DNA of 64,000 nt from a bacterium (GCA_004297985.1 SCRA01000055.1:1-64000); one strand, 5' to 3'. Shown: positions 24,132-33,717, numbered from the stretch's first letter. Made by a program: numbers and translations. The notes: generated by a model not told the origin, from the letters alone.

Positions 24132-24530
24132 GTGAGTCACGTGATCGATCCCCAGGAGCTGGACCTCGACGCCTATACCCTGTGCAGCTTCGTGCCCTCG
24201 CTCGGCGAGAAGCGCGCTGTGCCGTTGGTGCTCATCGGCTACCGTGAAGGCGAGCAGCCGAAACTCGTCTGGCTCGTTCCCAAGGGGGGTATGGACGCCG
24301 GCGCGCTGACGGCTGATCCGTATTACCAAAAGCTGCTGCGCGATCCCCACGCGTACTTCACGAGAAAGTTGAACAAGTACGTCGAGGAGTACGGCTGTGT
24401 GCGCCGCGGGATCGAAGCATTCATCGCCTGTCATCAGCAACATCTCGCGTTTACGCCGCTGCGCGACCTCCATCGCGCTGACGCGCACCCGATGGAGGTC
24501 GAGCTGCCGCGCGAGATGGTGGCTATCTGA
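24132..24530 (+). CDS. Hypothetical 132-residue protein
   Basis: GTG 24132 is chosen because GGAGG (24119-24123) lies 8 bases before it; the frame is open further upstream but without a ribosome site. The protein is soluble and mixed in composition, with a strand-like PLVLIGYREGEQPKLVWLVP and a helical middle rich in Tyr and Lys. It has two cysteines in the middle (GCVRRGI and IACHQQ) and one near the start. It ends 8 bases inside the convergent gene on the other strand. I do not recognise the family. Confidence 0.6.
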   Translation: MSHVIDPQELDLDAYTLCSFVPSLGEKRAVPLVLIGYREGEQPKLVWLVPKGGMDAGALTADPYYQKLLRDPHAYFTRKLNKYVEEYGCVRRGIEAFIACHQQHLAFTPLRDLHRADAHPMEVELPREMVAI

Positions 24531-25578
24531 AGTAGACGCTCGGGGTGTACCAGATGCCGGGAGCATGGAAAGGGGCATGCTTCCCTGCGCGTTCGTACCA
24601 GTCGTCGTGCGTGGCGAAGCTCGCCGCGATCTCCTCGTCGCAGGCGCACAACCCCGTGAACGTTCCGAGATAGTACGTCGATCGCATAACGCGGTAGCCG
24701 AAGCCCGTGTGGAACGGGTTGAGCGCGCCGGCATCGGCGAGCGCTGCGGGGTCGATCCTCTCCGGATAGGTGCCGTGCGCGTCGTGGTAGTTCCTGAGCC
24801 AGTCGATCAGCACGGTGAATGCGCGCGCCAACTGCTCGGCAGCCGGGGAAGTAGTGACCGCCGCGGTCTGGGGGCTCGCGTGTGTGGCCGGTGGTGCGGC
24901 CTGTCCCTGCGTTCCTGCAGGCGAAGGCACATGCGACGGCGCGGCGGCCGGAGCTGGGCTTCCACCACGGCATTGCGCGAGGTAGGCGCTCTGCGCATCG
25001 CGTTCGGCGGTCAGCTCGGCATCGATCTTTGCGACGGTTCCCGCGAGCTTGGTGACGTCTTGCTGCACCGTGCTCCATGTCTGGAGCTCGGCTTCGGGGG
25101 CACCGGCGGCTGGAGAGGCGATGCGCGTCGGCTCGGAACCGCTAACGGTGGCGACTTCGTCGACGTACGTCTGAAGGTCGGAGGCATACTGCGTCACCAG
25201 ATCGTCGAGCGGGTCGGCAGCGGCGTAGAGTTGTTGAAGCGCCTGCTGCGCCTGTTGCACGGGCCCGGGGGCGGGCTGCGCGATGGATCCGCGCGCCGCA
25301 TTGAAGGCATCGGTGGTCTGCTGCTGCAGCGCCCCCGGCATCGTGGGCGTGCCGCTCTTGGTGAGTAAGGCGACGGCGTTGCGGTAGGCCACAACCGTCT
25401 CGGTCTGCTTGCGCAGCCGATCGTAGTCGGGGCGACACGTATCGGGGATCGTGCCCATCTCGCTGGGGGGGATCGCGGGAGTCACCGCGAGCACCGGGGC
25501 CGAGAGCGAGAGGGCGAGCGCGAGTGCGTGAAGCATGCGGGGGCTTTCGCGCCGCCAGGCGAGGAGCCTGTTGCGCAT
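24523..25578 (-). CDS. Hypothetical secreted protein with coiled-coil region
   Basis: This is a 351-residue protein with a Sec-type signal peptide (hydrophobic MLHALALALSLSAPVLA; the true start may be this inner Met at residue 15). Residues ~40-205 are Gln/Ala-rich and predicted helical or coiled-coil. A Pro/Ala-rich linker follows (~205-245). The C-terminal ~100 residues contain WLRNYHDAHGTYPERIDPAAL, NPFHTGFGYRVM and CACDEEIAAS. The YP-x-NPF arrangement recalls the C-terminal part of type II secretion pseudopilins, but there is no prepilin helix. Function is unknown. Confidence 0.65.
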   Translation of the reverse strand: MRNRLLAWRRESPRMLHALALALSLSAPVLAVTPAIPPSEMGTIPDTCRPDYDRLRKQTETVVAYRNAVALLTKSGTPTMPGALQQQTTDAFNAARGSIAQPAPGPVQQAQQALQQLYAAADPLDDLVTQYASDLQTYVDEVATVSGSEPTRIASPAAGAPEAELQTWSTVQQDVTKLAGTVAKIDAELTAERDAQSAYLAQCRGGSPAPAAAPSHVPSPAGTQGQAAPPATHASPQTAAVTTSPAAEQLARAFTVLIDWLRNYHDAHGTYPERIDPAALADAGALNPFHTGFGYRVMRSTYYLGTFTGLCACDEEIAASFATHDDWYERAGKHAPFHAPGIWYTPSVYFR

Positions 25579-25595
25579 ACCCCGAAGCGGCGCAC

Positions 25596-26777
25596 ATGAG
25601 ACGCGGGTTCAGTGTGCTTCCGCTCCTGCTCTTTGCCGTCGTCGCCGGCTGCAACGGAGGCGTAGGCTCGGGAACACCGCCGGCTCCCGGTACGGTGAAC
25701 GGTCAGAGCCAAGTAAACTCCGCGTCGAACGTAAGCGACGAGCAGGCCGCCGGGGACGTGGTCGATTACTACTTGCAGCGTATGACGTACGCAGCGCCGA
25801 GCCGACAGATGGAGAGCCGCATCGTCGCGCTGCACGCGTTTGCCGCGCGTGCCGCGGGCGCCACGCCTTCACCGGTGCCGAGCAATGCCGACGCAGCGTT
25901 GCCCGCGGCGGACGTTCCGCTGCCCAGCGCGCCACCGTCGTTCGTACCGCAGCGGCTCGAGCCGCCCAGCTTTCCGAGCGACGACGGCCCCGCAAAGCGG
26001 TTGGCCGAGCAGGGCGCGGCAACTCTTGCCCACCGCGTCGCCGACGCGAAGAGCCCGACGCAGGCGCCCGTCGATCGTATCGACGTCACGCGTGGTGCCG
26101 TGCAGTGGCATATCGAGCTCCTCACAGGTCGCATCTCGTATGCGCGAGAGCACACCGCGGGTGTGATCGAAAGCGGTGCCGAGCGTGCGCACGAGATTGC
26201 GGAGGCGTTCGTAACGCGTCACGGCGGGCTCCCGGACGACGCGATGGAAGTCGGCCCGGTCTACACCATGACGCAGGGCGACAACTCCTCCGCCCCCAAG
26301 CCGACGAGCATCACGTTCGTGTGGCGCCACGGGGATCCATCGATCATCGGTGCGGACGCGATCACCGCGACGGTGACGCCTACCGCGACGAGTCTCTCGG
26401 CCTCGCCCAGTCCTTCGTCGGGCCTCGAGGTGACTGCGTACACGCGCCTCTGGCGCAAGGCCGGAAAGACGCTCGACGCAGGGGGTATTCCGCCCATGCC
26501 CGCCGCGCGCGCGCTGGCGGCTCTGGCGCACAGCGTCGCGCTTCCGGCGAACGAAAAAGTAAAAGCGGTTGTTTTTGGCGGCCTACGCGGCCCCGCGTCG
26601 GCCGCGCCGCCGTCGACCGTGCCGGCGTGGGCCTTCGAAGTCGGAGATTCCTGGTACGCCGTCAATGCGCTCGACGGAGTCGTGAGCGGGAGTACGGTGC
26701 TAGGCGTCCCCTCGGATGCCATCGCGATGGTTGCGGCGCCGAAGCCGAAGACCGCCACCGCGGCGCCCACACGCTGA
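25596..26777 (+). CDS. Hypothetical lipoprotein
   Basis: This 393-residue protein has a lipoprotein signal peptide with lipobox VVAGC at residues ~14-18. A Ser/Pro/Ala-rich region follows, then a mixed domain (~150-380) containing RIDVTRGAVQWHIELLTGRISYA and the closing WAFEVGDSWYAVNALDGVV. These resemble PepSY-type or similar secreted inhibitory modules only weakly. The gene diverges from the minus-strand secreted protein with 17 bases between starts, so the two promoters must overlap the coding ends. Function is unknown. Confidence 0.65.
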   Translation: MRRGFSVLPLLLFAVVAGCNGGVGSGTPPAPGTVNGQSQVNSASNVSDEQAAGDVVDYYLQRMTYAAPSRQMESRIVALHAFAARAAGATPSPVPSNADAALPAADVPLPSAPPSFVPQRLEPPSFPSDDGPAKRLAEQGAATLAHRVADAKSPTQAPVDRIDVTRGAVQWHIELLTGRISYAREHTAGVIESGAERAHEIAEAFVTRHGGLPDDAMEVGPVYTMTQGDNSSAPKPTSITFVWRHGDPSIIGADAITATVTPTATSLSASPSPSSGLEVTAYTRLWRKAGKTLDAGGIPPMPAARALAALAHSVALPANEKVKAVVFGGLRGPASAAPPSTVPAWAFEVGDSWYAVNALDGVVSGSTVLGVPSDAIAMVAAPKPKTATAAPTR

Positions 26778-26804
26778 CCCTACGCTACGGCATGGAGTGA
26801 TGGA

Positions 26805-27932
26805 ATGAAGACGCATGCGGCCGTCTTGGTCGCCACTGGGCGCGGGCGCCCCTTTGCCGGCTCGTTGCCCGTTGAGGTCGCCGAGCTCGACCTCGCCGAT
26901 CCTGGTGCCGGCGAGGTGCTGGTCCGTATCGCCAGCGCCGGGCTCTGCCACTCGGACCTCTCGGCGGTCGACGGCACGCGGCCGCGTCCGCTGCCGATCG
27001 TGCTCGGGCACGAGGCCGCGGGCGTCGTCGAGCGCGTGGGGCCGGACGTGACGCGCGTGCGCGAGGGCCAGCGCGTCGTCTGCTCGTATGTGCCGATCTG
27101 CGGTTACTGCGAGTTCTGCGTCACGGGGCGCCCGGCGCTCTGCATCAATGGTACGCGAGCCAATGGCGCAGGGACGCTGCTCTCCGGTGCGGTGCGCTTT
27201 GCGCGGGGTGGCGAGCGCGTCCTCCACCACCTCGGCGTCAGCGCCTTCAGCGAGTATACGGTCTGCGCACAGGAGTCGCTGATTCCCGTGCCCGACGATG
27301 CACCGCTCGAGATCGCCGCACTCTTCGGCTGCGCCGCGCTCACCGGCATCGGCGCCGTGCTCAATACGGCGCACCTCCCTACGGGCTCGACGGTGGCCAT
27401 CTTTGGAGCCGGAGGCGTGGGCCTGATGGGGGTGCTGGGCGCCAATGCCGCCGGCGCGTTACGGATCGTCGTCGTCGATCCCGTTGCCGCCAAGCGCGAG
27501 CTGGCGCGTACGCTCGGCGCCACCGACGTGGTCGATCCCGCCGCCGGAGATCCGGCGCGGCAGGTGCGCGAGCTGCTCGACGGCGGTGCGGAGTACGCCT
27601 TCGAGATGGCCGGCAACGCTAGCGTGCTCGAGCAGGCGATCACGGCCACGCGACGCGGCGGGACGACCGTCACCGTCGGCCTCCCGAGCGCTGCGGCGAG
27701 AGCGTCATTCGGCCATAGCGCCTTGGTAGGCGAAGAGCGCACGATCAAAGGGAGCTACATGGGCTCCGCAGTGCCGCAGCGCGATGTCCCGCGCTATCTC
27801 GCACTCTGGCGCGCGGGCCGCCTGCCCATCGAGCGTTTGGTGAGCGGTGAGTTCGCGCTGAGCGCGATCAATACCGCGCTCGATGCGCTGGCCTCAGGAA
27901 CCGTTGCGCGGACGATCTGCCGGCTCTCGTAG
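26805..27932 (+). CDS. Zinc-dependent alcohol dehydrogenase (class III-like MDR)
   Basis: This is a 375-residue medium-chain dehydrogenase. Catalytic zinc ligands are in GLCHSDLS and VLGHEAAG plus the later Cys in LFGCAALTG. The structural zinc site is complete, with four cysteines in CGYCEFCVTGRPALC. The NAD-binding fold is VAIFGAGGVGLMGV with the Asp of IVVVDP, which favours NAD over NADP. It is likely to oxidise an alcohol to aldehyde, or the S-(hydroxymethyl) adduct of a thiol, but the substrate is not given by sequence. It overlaps the convergent 3-hydroxyacyl-CoA dehydrogenase gene by 39 bases. Confidence 0.88.
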   Translation: MKTHAAVLVATGRGRPFAGSLPVEVAELDLADPGAGEVLVRIASAGLCHSDLSAVDGTRPRPLPIVLGHEAAGVVERVGPDVTRVREGQRVVCSYVPICGYCEFCVTGRPALCINGTRANGAGTLLSGAVRFARGGERVLHHLGVSAFSEYTVCAQESLIPVPDDAPLEIAALFGCAALTGIGAVLNTAHLPTGSTVAIFGAGGVGLMGVLGANAAGALRIVVVDPVAAKRELARTLGATDVVDPAAGDPARQVRELLDGGAEYAFEMAGNASVLEQAITATRRGGTTVTVGLPSAAARASFGHSALVGEERTIKGSYMGSAVPQRDVPRYLALWRAGRLPIERLVSGEFALSAINTALDALASGTVARTICRLS

Positions 27933-28805
27933 GCGTTCGGCCGCCTCGTAGGCACGGCCGCGCCGCGCGCGCGCGGCGGCAACCTGCTCCGGCGTCCACG
28001 TGAAGAATCCGCGTCCGCTCTTAGCGCCGCGATGGCCGCGCCGGACGAGATCTGCCAGCGCCGTGGGCACCTCCGTACTGCGATCGAGCGCGGGGAGCAA
28101 CGCGGCCGCCACGTCGGCAAAGGTGGCGAGGCCGCCGAGATCGGCCGACTCGATGGGTCCCGTTGCCATCCAACGCGGTGCCAGACCTTCGCGCACGACG
28201 GCCTCGACATCCTCGACGTCCGCTCCACCGCTTGCGACGATGTGGAGCGCCTCGCGCAGCAAGGCGAACTGCAGCCGGTTGACGATGAAGCCGGGGAGCG
28301 GCTTGCGCACCTGGATGGCGCGCATGCCGATCGCACGCAGCCAGGCTTCCAGGCGCGCCGTGGCGTCGGCGTCATGGGGGTCGGGCCGGCAGACTTCCGC
28401 CAGCGGCACGCGCGCCGCCGGATGGATGAAATGCGCCACGAAGATACGCTCGGGGTGCGCGCAGCGCTCGCCCAGGCGGTCGGGGGCAAAGCTCGAAGTC
28501 TGCGAGGCAACGGGAATGCCGAGCGGCACGATCGCGTCGAGCAGCGCGAGCAGATACTGCTTCTCGGGTAGGCTCTCGGGAATCGACTCCAGCACGACAT
28601 CGCCGCGCACCGCAGCCGCGTAGTCGACGGCCACCTCGACGCGCGAGGCCAGTCGTTGATCTCCGGCCTCGAGCGCGCCGTCTTCCAAGCTCTTGTGCGC
28701 GCGTTGCTCGTCGCGGCCGACGAGCGTAGTCTCGATGCCGTGCGCGGCGGAAAGCAGAGCTAAGCGGGATCCCATCAGGCCGGCGCCCACGCAGACGATG
28801 TGCAT
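27894..28805 (-). CDS. 3-hydroxyacyl-CoA dehydrogenase family protein
   Basis: This 303-residue protein has an N-terminal NAD-binding motif VCVGAGLMGSRLA and the 3HCDH signature ESIPESLPEKQYLL, then SQTSSFAP, the catalytic His/Glu region AHFIHPAARVPLAEV, and a C-terminal GFIVNRLQFALLREAL with GHRGAKSGRGFFTW. These match FadB/PaaH-type enzymes that oxidise 3-hydroxyacyl-CoA with NAD, with a normal length near 290-310. The ATG at 28805 begins the Rossmann motif; the far longer open frame upstream is antisense to metY. Confidence 0.86.
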   Translation of the reverse strand: MHIVCVGAGLMGSRLALLSAAHGIETTLVGRDEQRAHKSLEDGALEAGDQRLASRVEVAVDYAAAVRGDVVLESIPESLPEKQYLLALLDAIVPLGIPVASQTSSFAPDRLGERCAHPERIFVAHFIHPAARVPLAEVCRPDPHDADATARLEAWLRAIGMRAIQVRKPLPGFIVNRLQFALLREALHIVASGGADVEDVEAVVREGLAPRWMATGPIESADLGGLATFADVAAALLPALDRSTEVPTALADLVRRGHRGAKSGRGFFTWTPEQVAAARARRGRAYEAAERLREPADRPRNGS

Positions 28806-28874
28806 CGGGATCGAATCCTCCGGACGAGGGTGGCGTTCCCAGGGTTTCGCAGCCGGGGACGACAAACACCTTGC

Positions 28875-30185
28875 ATGTCCGCCGATCGTACCTTTGGTTT
28901 TCGCACTCGCGCGCTCCACGCGGGGACGCCGCCTGATCCCACGACGGGTTCGCGGGCGCAGCCGATCTACTTCAGCTCGAGCTTCGTCTTCGACTCGACC
29001 GAGCATGCTGCCGAGCTCTTCGCGCTGCGAACCTACGGAAACATCTACAGCCGCATCGCCAATCCGACGGTGGCCGCCTTCGAGGAGAAGATGGCCAATC
29101 TCGAGGGTGGTCTTGGGGCGGTCGCGACCGCGTCGGGGCAGGCGGCGCAGCTCATCGCGGTGCTCTCGCTGGCGCAGGCCGGCGATCACCTCGTCGCCTC
29201 GGCGAACCTCTACGGCGGCACGATCACGCAGTTCGCGGTTACGCTCAAGCGCATGGGCATCGACGTTACGTTCGTGGCGGAGTCCAACCCCCTCGGGATG
29301 GAGGCGGCGATCCGCGAGAACACCAAGGCGCTCTACGTCGAGACGATCGGCAATCCGCTGGGCAACGTGGCCGATCTGCGTGCCCTCGCCGACGCCGCCC
29401 ACGCGAACGGTATCCCGCTGGTCGTCGATAACACGTTTGCGACGCCGTATCTCTGCCGCCCCATCGAGCACGGCGCCGATATCGTCGTGCAGTCGGCCAC
29501 GAAGTTCATCAGCGGTCACGGCACCGCCATCGCGGGAGTCATGGTGGAGTCGGGAACCTTTCCATGGGGGCAGCGCCACCCGTTGATCGCTGCGCCGAGC
29601 CCCGGCTACCACGGCATGAACTTCGCCGAGACGTTCGGTGAGTTCGCCTATCTGATGCGCGCGCGCGCCGAGGTGATGCGCGACGTGGGGGCCTGTCTCT
29701 CGCCGATGAACGCCTGGCTCTTGATTCAGGGACTGGAGACGCTCGCGCTGCGCATGGAGGAGCACGTGCGTAATGCCGGGCGCGTGGCGGCCTTCCTCGA
29801 AGGCCACAAGGCGGTAGCGTGGGTGAAGTATCCTGGGCTGCCCTCCAATCCGTACCGCGCACTTGCGCAGCGCTACCTGCCGCGTGGCTCGGGCTCGATC
29901 TTCACCTTCGGGCTGCGCGGCGGGCGAGAGGCCGGCGCGCGCTTCATCGAGGCGCTGGAGCTGTGGAGCCACTTGGCCAACGTCGGCGATGCCAAGTCGC
30001 TGGTGATTCATCCGGCATCCACGACGCACCAGCAACTCACCGACGAAGAGATGGCCGCTGGGGGTGTCACGCCCGATATGGTCCGCCTCTCCGTGGGTTT
30101 GGAAGACGTAGAGGACCTGCTCTGGGATCTCGAGCAGGGGTTGGCGGCAGCCCAGAGTGCCACGGCAAGCGAGGTGGGAGCATGA
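28875..30185 (+). CDS. metY: O-acetylhomoserine sulfhydrylase (Cys/Met metabolism PLP enzyme)
   Basis: This is a 436-residue PLP enzyme of the Cys/Met metabolism family, with a length typical of MetY. Motifs are GFRTRALHAG at the start, RIANPTVAAFEEKMANLE, VVDNTFATPYLCRP, the PLP lysine in VVQSATKFISGHG, and the C-terminal MVRLSVGLEDVEDLLWDLEQ. It would join O-acetylhomoserine with sulfide or methanethiol in methionine synthesis. ATG 28875 is chosen over an earlier in-frame start because the family N-terminus begins there. The stop overlaps the next gene as ATGA. No SAM riboswitch was seen in the short leader. Confidence 0.9.
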   Translation: MSADRTFGFRTRALHAGTPPDPTTGSRAQPIYFSSSFVFDSTEHAAELFALRTYGNIYSRIANPTVAAFEEKMANLEGGLGAVATASGQAAQLIAVLSLAQAGDHLVASANLYGGTITQFAVTLKRMGIDVTFVAESNPLGMEAAIRENTKALYVETIGNPLGNVADLRALADAAHANGIPLVVDNTFATPYLCRPIEHGADIVVQSATKFISGHGTAIAGVMVESGTFPWGQRHPLIAAPSPGYHGMNFAETFGEFAYLMRARAEVMRDVGACLSPMNAWLLIQGLETLALRMEEHVRNAGRVAAFLEGHKAVAWVKYPGLPSNPYRALAQRYLPRGSGSIFTFGLRGGREAGARFIEALELWSHLANVGDAKSLVIHPASTTHQQLTDEEMAAGGVTPDMVRLSVGLEDVEDLLWDLEQGLAAAQSATASEVGA

Positions 30186-30664
30186 GACTCGAGACTCCGT
30201 TGAAGCGGCGCGATCTGCTCGATCGCAGCCAGCGCGTGGCGATGGTCGGAGCGAGCGCCAACGTGTTGCGCCCCAGCTACTTCGTCTTCCGCTACTTGCA
30301 GACGCACGGCTTCGAGGTCACGCCGATCAATCCGGGCTATCCGGAGATCGAGGGGAGGCGCTGCTACCCGACGCTCGAGGCCTACGCGCACGAGCACGGC
30401 GCGCCGGACATCGTCGACGTCTTCCGCAAGCCGCACGATTGCCCGCAGGTGGTCCGCGAGGCGATCGCGGTCGGTGCGAAAGCCGTTTGGTTCCAGTACG
30501 GCGTGATCAATGACGAGGCGATCCGCCTGGCCGAAGAGGCCGACCTGGACGTGGTCGTCGACCGCTGCATGAAGGTCGAGCACGCGCGCTTCGACGGCGG
30601 CCTCAGCATCGCAGGCTTCGACTCCGGGGTGCTCAGCTCGCGGCGGCGGCGATCGGTGCGATAA
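30182..30664 (+). CDS. CoA-binding domain protein (YccU-like)
   Basis: This 160-residue single-domain Rossmann protein of the CoA_binding_2 type contains VAMVGASANVLRPSYFVFRYL near the N-terminus, then VTPINPGYPEIEGRRCYPTL, DIVDVFRKPHD and AVWFQYGVINDEAI. This order is standard for YccU/YneT-like proteins. The biological role is not established. It is translationally coupled to metY (ATGA overlap), which in several genomes, as I recall, is a recurrent pairing with sulfur amino acid genes. Confidence 0.85.
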   Translation: MRLETPLKRRDLLDRSQRVAMVGASANVLRPSYFVFRYLQTHGFEVTPINPGYPEIEGRRCYPTLEAYAHEHGAPDIVDVFRKPHDCPQVVREAIAVGAKAVWFQYGVINDEAIRLAEEADLDVVVDRCMKVEHARFDGGLSIAGFDSGVLSSRRRRSVR

Positions 30665-30756
30665 GCCCAGGCGCGGCCTGACTGTGGCGCACGTCACGCT
30701 CGCACCGTGAGATCTCGGAACGCCGCCGCCGTTCGCCGATGCTTTGAGATGTAGCA

Positions 30757-31911
30757 GTGGATAACGCGGCTCCGTCCCTCCCCGCTCTCGTGCGCGCCGG
30801 CGGACGCGCTCAGCTTCAGTTACCCAGGGGGCACGTCAGCGCGACACTCGTGCCGCTTGCGCTGCATCGGCGCAGGCGCTCCGCCACCTACGAATTGCGT
30901 GTGGTCAACGAGACGGGACAGGATCTCTCGTCGCGGGCCTATGTTGTCGGCGGGCGTCGTGGCCGCGAGTCGGTCTCCTGGGTCGAGCTCCAGGTTCCGG
31001 CAGCCTCCGCCGTGGCGATGGAACTGGATATCCCCACACCCGAAAGCGGGCGCTTCGAGCGCGCGCTCGTCGAGCTCGACGCTCCGGGTACCCATCTTAC
31101 ACTGTTCGCCCTCCCCCCCTCCGCCAGATACAGCGGCACGGCGTTATCCGCGATCGTGGCGTTGGTATCGGTATGCGCGCTCATAATCGCGTTGGGGTCG
31201 TGGTGGCTCTGGGAGAGACCGCGGATGCTGGCGCTGGCCGCAGACGTCGATGCACTGCGCGTGCAAGTCCAGCACATGGCGCAGGTGCCCCGGGCGCCCA
31301 TCGCCGCCGTTCCACGCCCGCTCGCACCGGCGCAGATCTTGGACTTCTCGGCGCGCCGCATCGAGACGCCCAGCGGGCAGCGCATCGTCGCCGACTACCG
31401 TGCCGTGGGACGGGAAGGCGTGCTGCACGTGACCGATCGCACGGGTCGCCTGCTCGACGAAAGCGTCTTCAGCCGGAGCGGCCATACCGTGTTCCAGGTG
31501 CCGCAGGCGCAAGAGCGCAGCGATCTGTCGTTGAGCTTTACCGTCACGCGCGGCACGTCGCGCGCGAAAACCGCGATCTCGCTCCCCCCGCCGCTGGCGG
31601 CGGCTCTGGTCGATCGCGCCGGGAGTGCCGTGCCGCCGGGCGCCCCGTTTGCGCTGGGCTCCAGCGTCGTGCGCGGCGGCGGCCCACTGCACGTCTCCGT
31701 GCTCCGCTACGAGCCCGACCTCCATCTTGCGCTCGTCTCCGACGATAACCGCGAAATCGACGGCGAAGATGTCGACGCCGGCGTCAGGGACGTGGCGCTC
31801 GAGGTACCGGCCGTGGCGGTGCCGGCGCGCTTCACCATCGTCGCCACCTATGCGCGCGGCACGGCGCAAGAGACGGTCGTCGCCCCCTTGAGCGTGCTGC
31901 CCCCGCAGTAG
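30757..31911 (+). CDS. Hypothetical single-pass membrane protein
   Basis: This is a 384-residue protein. An N-terminal ~125-residue beta-rich domain precedes one transmembrane helix (about residues 130-152, ALSAIVALVSVCALIIALG). A short coiled stretch and a Pro-rich linker follow, then a ~190-residue beta-rich C-terminal part with two immunoglobulin-like patterns. No catalytic motif was recognised. The start codon is the first with a plausible distance from the preceding gene; no clean ribosome site was found, so the exact N-terminus is uncertain. Confidence 0.6.
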   Translation: MDNAAPSLPALVRAGGRAQLQLPRGHVSATLVPLALHRRRRSATYELRVVNETGQDLSSRAYVVGGRRGRESVSWVELQVPAASAVAMELDIPTPESGRFERALVELDAPGTHLTLFALPPSARYSGTALSAIVALVSVCALIIALGSWWLWERPRMLALAADVDALRVQVQHMAQVPRAPIAAVPRPLAPAQILDFSARRIETPSGQRIVADYRAVGREGVLHVTDRTGRLLDESVFSRSGHTVFQVPQAQERSDLSLSFTVTRGTSRAKTAISLPPPLAAALVDRAGSAVPPGAPFALGSSVVRGGGPLHVSVLRYEPDLHLALVSDDNREIDGEDVDAGVRDVALEVPAVAVPARFTIVATYARGTAQETVVAPLSVLPPQ

Positions 31912-32014
31912 CGTCTCTCGCCCTGCAACCACCTCCCGGGCCATGGTGTTTCGTTCGATTATTCGATCTGCGCAAGGGCGATCTCGACCGCCGCTTCCCG
32001 AGAAGTCTTAGCAG

Positions 32015-32758
32015 TTAGACCCAACGGAAGATGCGGGCGCTGAGCAACATTCCGCCCAGCGCCCAGCAGAGCAGAAAGGCGATCCACACCGTGAAGTGTG
32101 CGAGCGGCTCGCCGCCTGTCGTCACGCCGCGCAACGCGTCGATGAACTGCGTGGAGGGGAGCAGGTGGAGCGGTGCGCTCACCGCGCTGGGGAAGCGGTC
32201 GAGTGGGATGTAGGCGTCGCTGAGGAACGCCAAAGGCACGGTGAGAACCGAGGCGAGGTTGTTGGCGCTCTCCGCCGTCCTGGTCACGGCGCCCACGACC
32301 GTGCCGAGCGAGACGAACGTCAGCGCACCGATAGCGAGCATGACGATCATATCGAGCGGATGTCCCGTGAAACGCACGTGGAAAAGGATGCTCCCCGCAA
32401 GCGCCAGGACCGATGCCTGAAAGGCCAGCAGGGAGAGCCGATAGAGGACCAGCGCGGCGAAGAAGACCCACGGCGGAAGCGGCGTGAGATAGATGCGCCG
32501 CAGGACCTTCTGCTCGCGGAACTGCGCCAGCATGACGCCCACGCCGAAGAAGCCCAGCGTCAACACTTGCGCTCCGATCAGCCCCGGCACGAGGAAGGCC
32601 GAAGCCTGCGTCGTGTTGCCGAAGCCGAACGCGAACGAGAAGAGCACCAAGAAGAAGATCGGCATAGCCAGGGCCCAGAACATCATCTCGCCGTCGCGGA
32701 AGAGATACCAGACGAAGTTCATCTTCGTCTGCGCCAACAGCATGCGCAGTGTGCTCAC
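32015..32758 (-). CDS. ABC-2 type transporter permease
   Basis: This 247-residue membrane protein has six hydrophobic segments and the ABC-2 signature around FLVPGLIGAQVLTLGFFGVGVMLAQFREQKVLRRIYLTPLPP. It starts with GTG, overlapping the stop of the ATPase gene (GTGA). Together they form an exporter of the drug or Nod-factor (DrrB/NodJ-like) type in the inner membrane. The exported substrate is unknown. Confidence 0.87.
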   Translation of the reverse strand: MSTLRMLLAQTKMNFVWYLFRDGEMMFWALAMPIFFLVLFSFAFGFGNTTQASAFLVPGLIGAQVLTLGFFGVGVMLAQFREQKVLRRIYLTPLPPWVFFAALVLYRLSLLAFQASVLALAGSILFHVRFTGHPLDMIVMLAIGALTFVSLGTVVGAVTRTAESANNLASVLTVPLAFLSDAYIPLDRFPSAVSAPLHLLPSTQFIDALRGVTTGGEPLAHFTVWIAFLLCWALGGMLLSARIFRWV

Positions 32759-33717
32759 GCGGCTCCAGCTTCGCGCTCGTCGGCGATGCGCTCGCCCGTG
32801 AGGTTGAGGAAGGCGTCCTCCAGCGTCGCGCGCCGCATGTCCAGGGCGCGCAACTGCGCGCCCTGCTCGTCGACGGCGCGCACCACCTCAGCGAGCACGG
32901 GACCGGGATCGTGCTCCGTTGCCAGTACCCAGTGCCCGCCGTCGCTCCCGCCCGCGGGTGGCTCGTGGTGCCAGCGGCCGGCGCGCGCCACGCCGTCGCT
33001 CGGCACGAATCCTACCGCCTCCACCGTGACCGTCGAGCCGCCGCCCGCTCTGGCGATCAGCCGCGCCGGCGTGTCGCGCGCGACGATTCTGCCCTGCTGC
33101 ACGATGCAGATCTCGTCGCAGAGGCGCTCCGCCTCTTCGATGTAGTGCGTGGTGAGGATCACCGTCTTGCCCGCCTGCCGCAGATGCTCGACTTCGCCCC
33201 AGAGCACGCGGCGCCCGTAGGCATCCATACCCGCCGTAGGCTCGTCGAGGAAGGCAACTTCGGGATCGTGCTGGATAGCCAGCGCCAGCGCGAGGCGTTG
33301 ACGTTCGCCTCCGGAGAGGCCGCCGACCGGCTGGCGCTCCTTGCCGCCCAAACCGACGCGCTCGCAGAGCGCCGCGACTGCCGGACGCAGGCCGTAGTAG
33401 CGCGCGTAGAGCTCGAGTACCTCGCCGATGCGCGCCTTCTCTGGTAGAGACGTCGTCTGAAGTTGAGCACCGAAGCGCGGGCGCAGCAACCCGAGGTCGT
33501 GCGGTTTGGAGGGATCGAGCCCCAACATGCGCACCGAGCCGGAAGTCGGCTTGGTGAGGCCGATGCAGCACTCCAGCGTGGTGGTCTTCCCGGCGCCGTT
33601 ACGCCCGAGGAGTCCGAAGATCGTGCCGCGCCGGATCTCGAAGTCGATGCCGCGCACCGCCTCGACCTCGCCGAAGCGCTTGACGAGGTGCGCGACCGCG
33701 ATGCTCACGTCGGTCAT
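32755..33717 (-). CDS. ABC transporter ATP-binding protein (DrrA-like)
   Basis: This 320-residue ATPase has all nucleotide-binding motifs: Walker A GLLGRNGAGKTTTLE, the Q-loop region LQTTSLPE, signature GGLSGGERQRLALA, Walker B VAFLDEPTAGMD, and the H-loop TTHYIEEAE. The ~80-residue C-terminal extension matches the regulatory tail of DrrA/CcmA-type exporters. ATG 33717 is the natural N-terminus; the frame upstream is not coding. Its partner permease follows immediately. Confidence 0.9.
   Translation of the reverse strand: MTDVSIAVAHLVKRFGEVEAVRGIDFEIRRGTIFGLLGRNGAGKTTTLECCIGLTKPTSGSVRMLGLDPSKPHDLGLLRPRFGAQLQTTSLPEKARIGEVLELYARYYGLRPAVAALCERVGLGGKERQPVGGLSGGERQRLALALAIQHDPEVAFLDEPTAGMDAYGRRVLWGEVEHLRQAGKTVILTTHYIEEAERLCDEICIVQQGRIVARDTPARLIARAGGGSTVTVEAVGFVPSDGVARAGRWHHEPPAGGSDGGHWVLATEHDPGPVLAEVVRAVDEQGAQLRALDMRRATLEDAFLNLTGERIADEREAGAA

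Noticed and set aside
28806-28874. A SAM riboswitch before metY
   Set aside because: The 69-base gap is too short and shows no SAM-I or SAM-II core pattern.
30181-30261. Short minus-strand frames around the metY/CoA-binding junction
   Set aside because: They are antisense to two well-supported genes and have no start signals.
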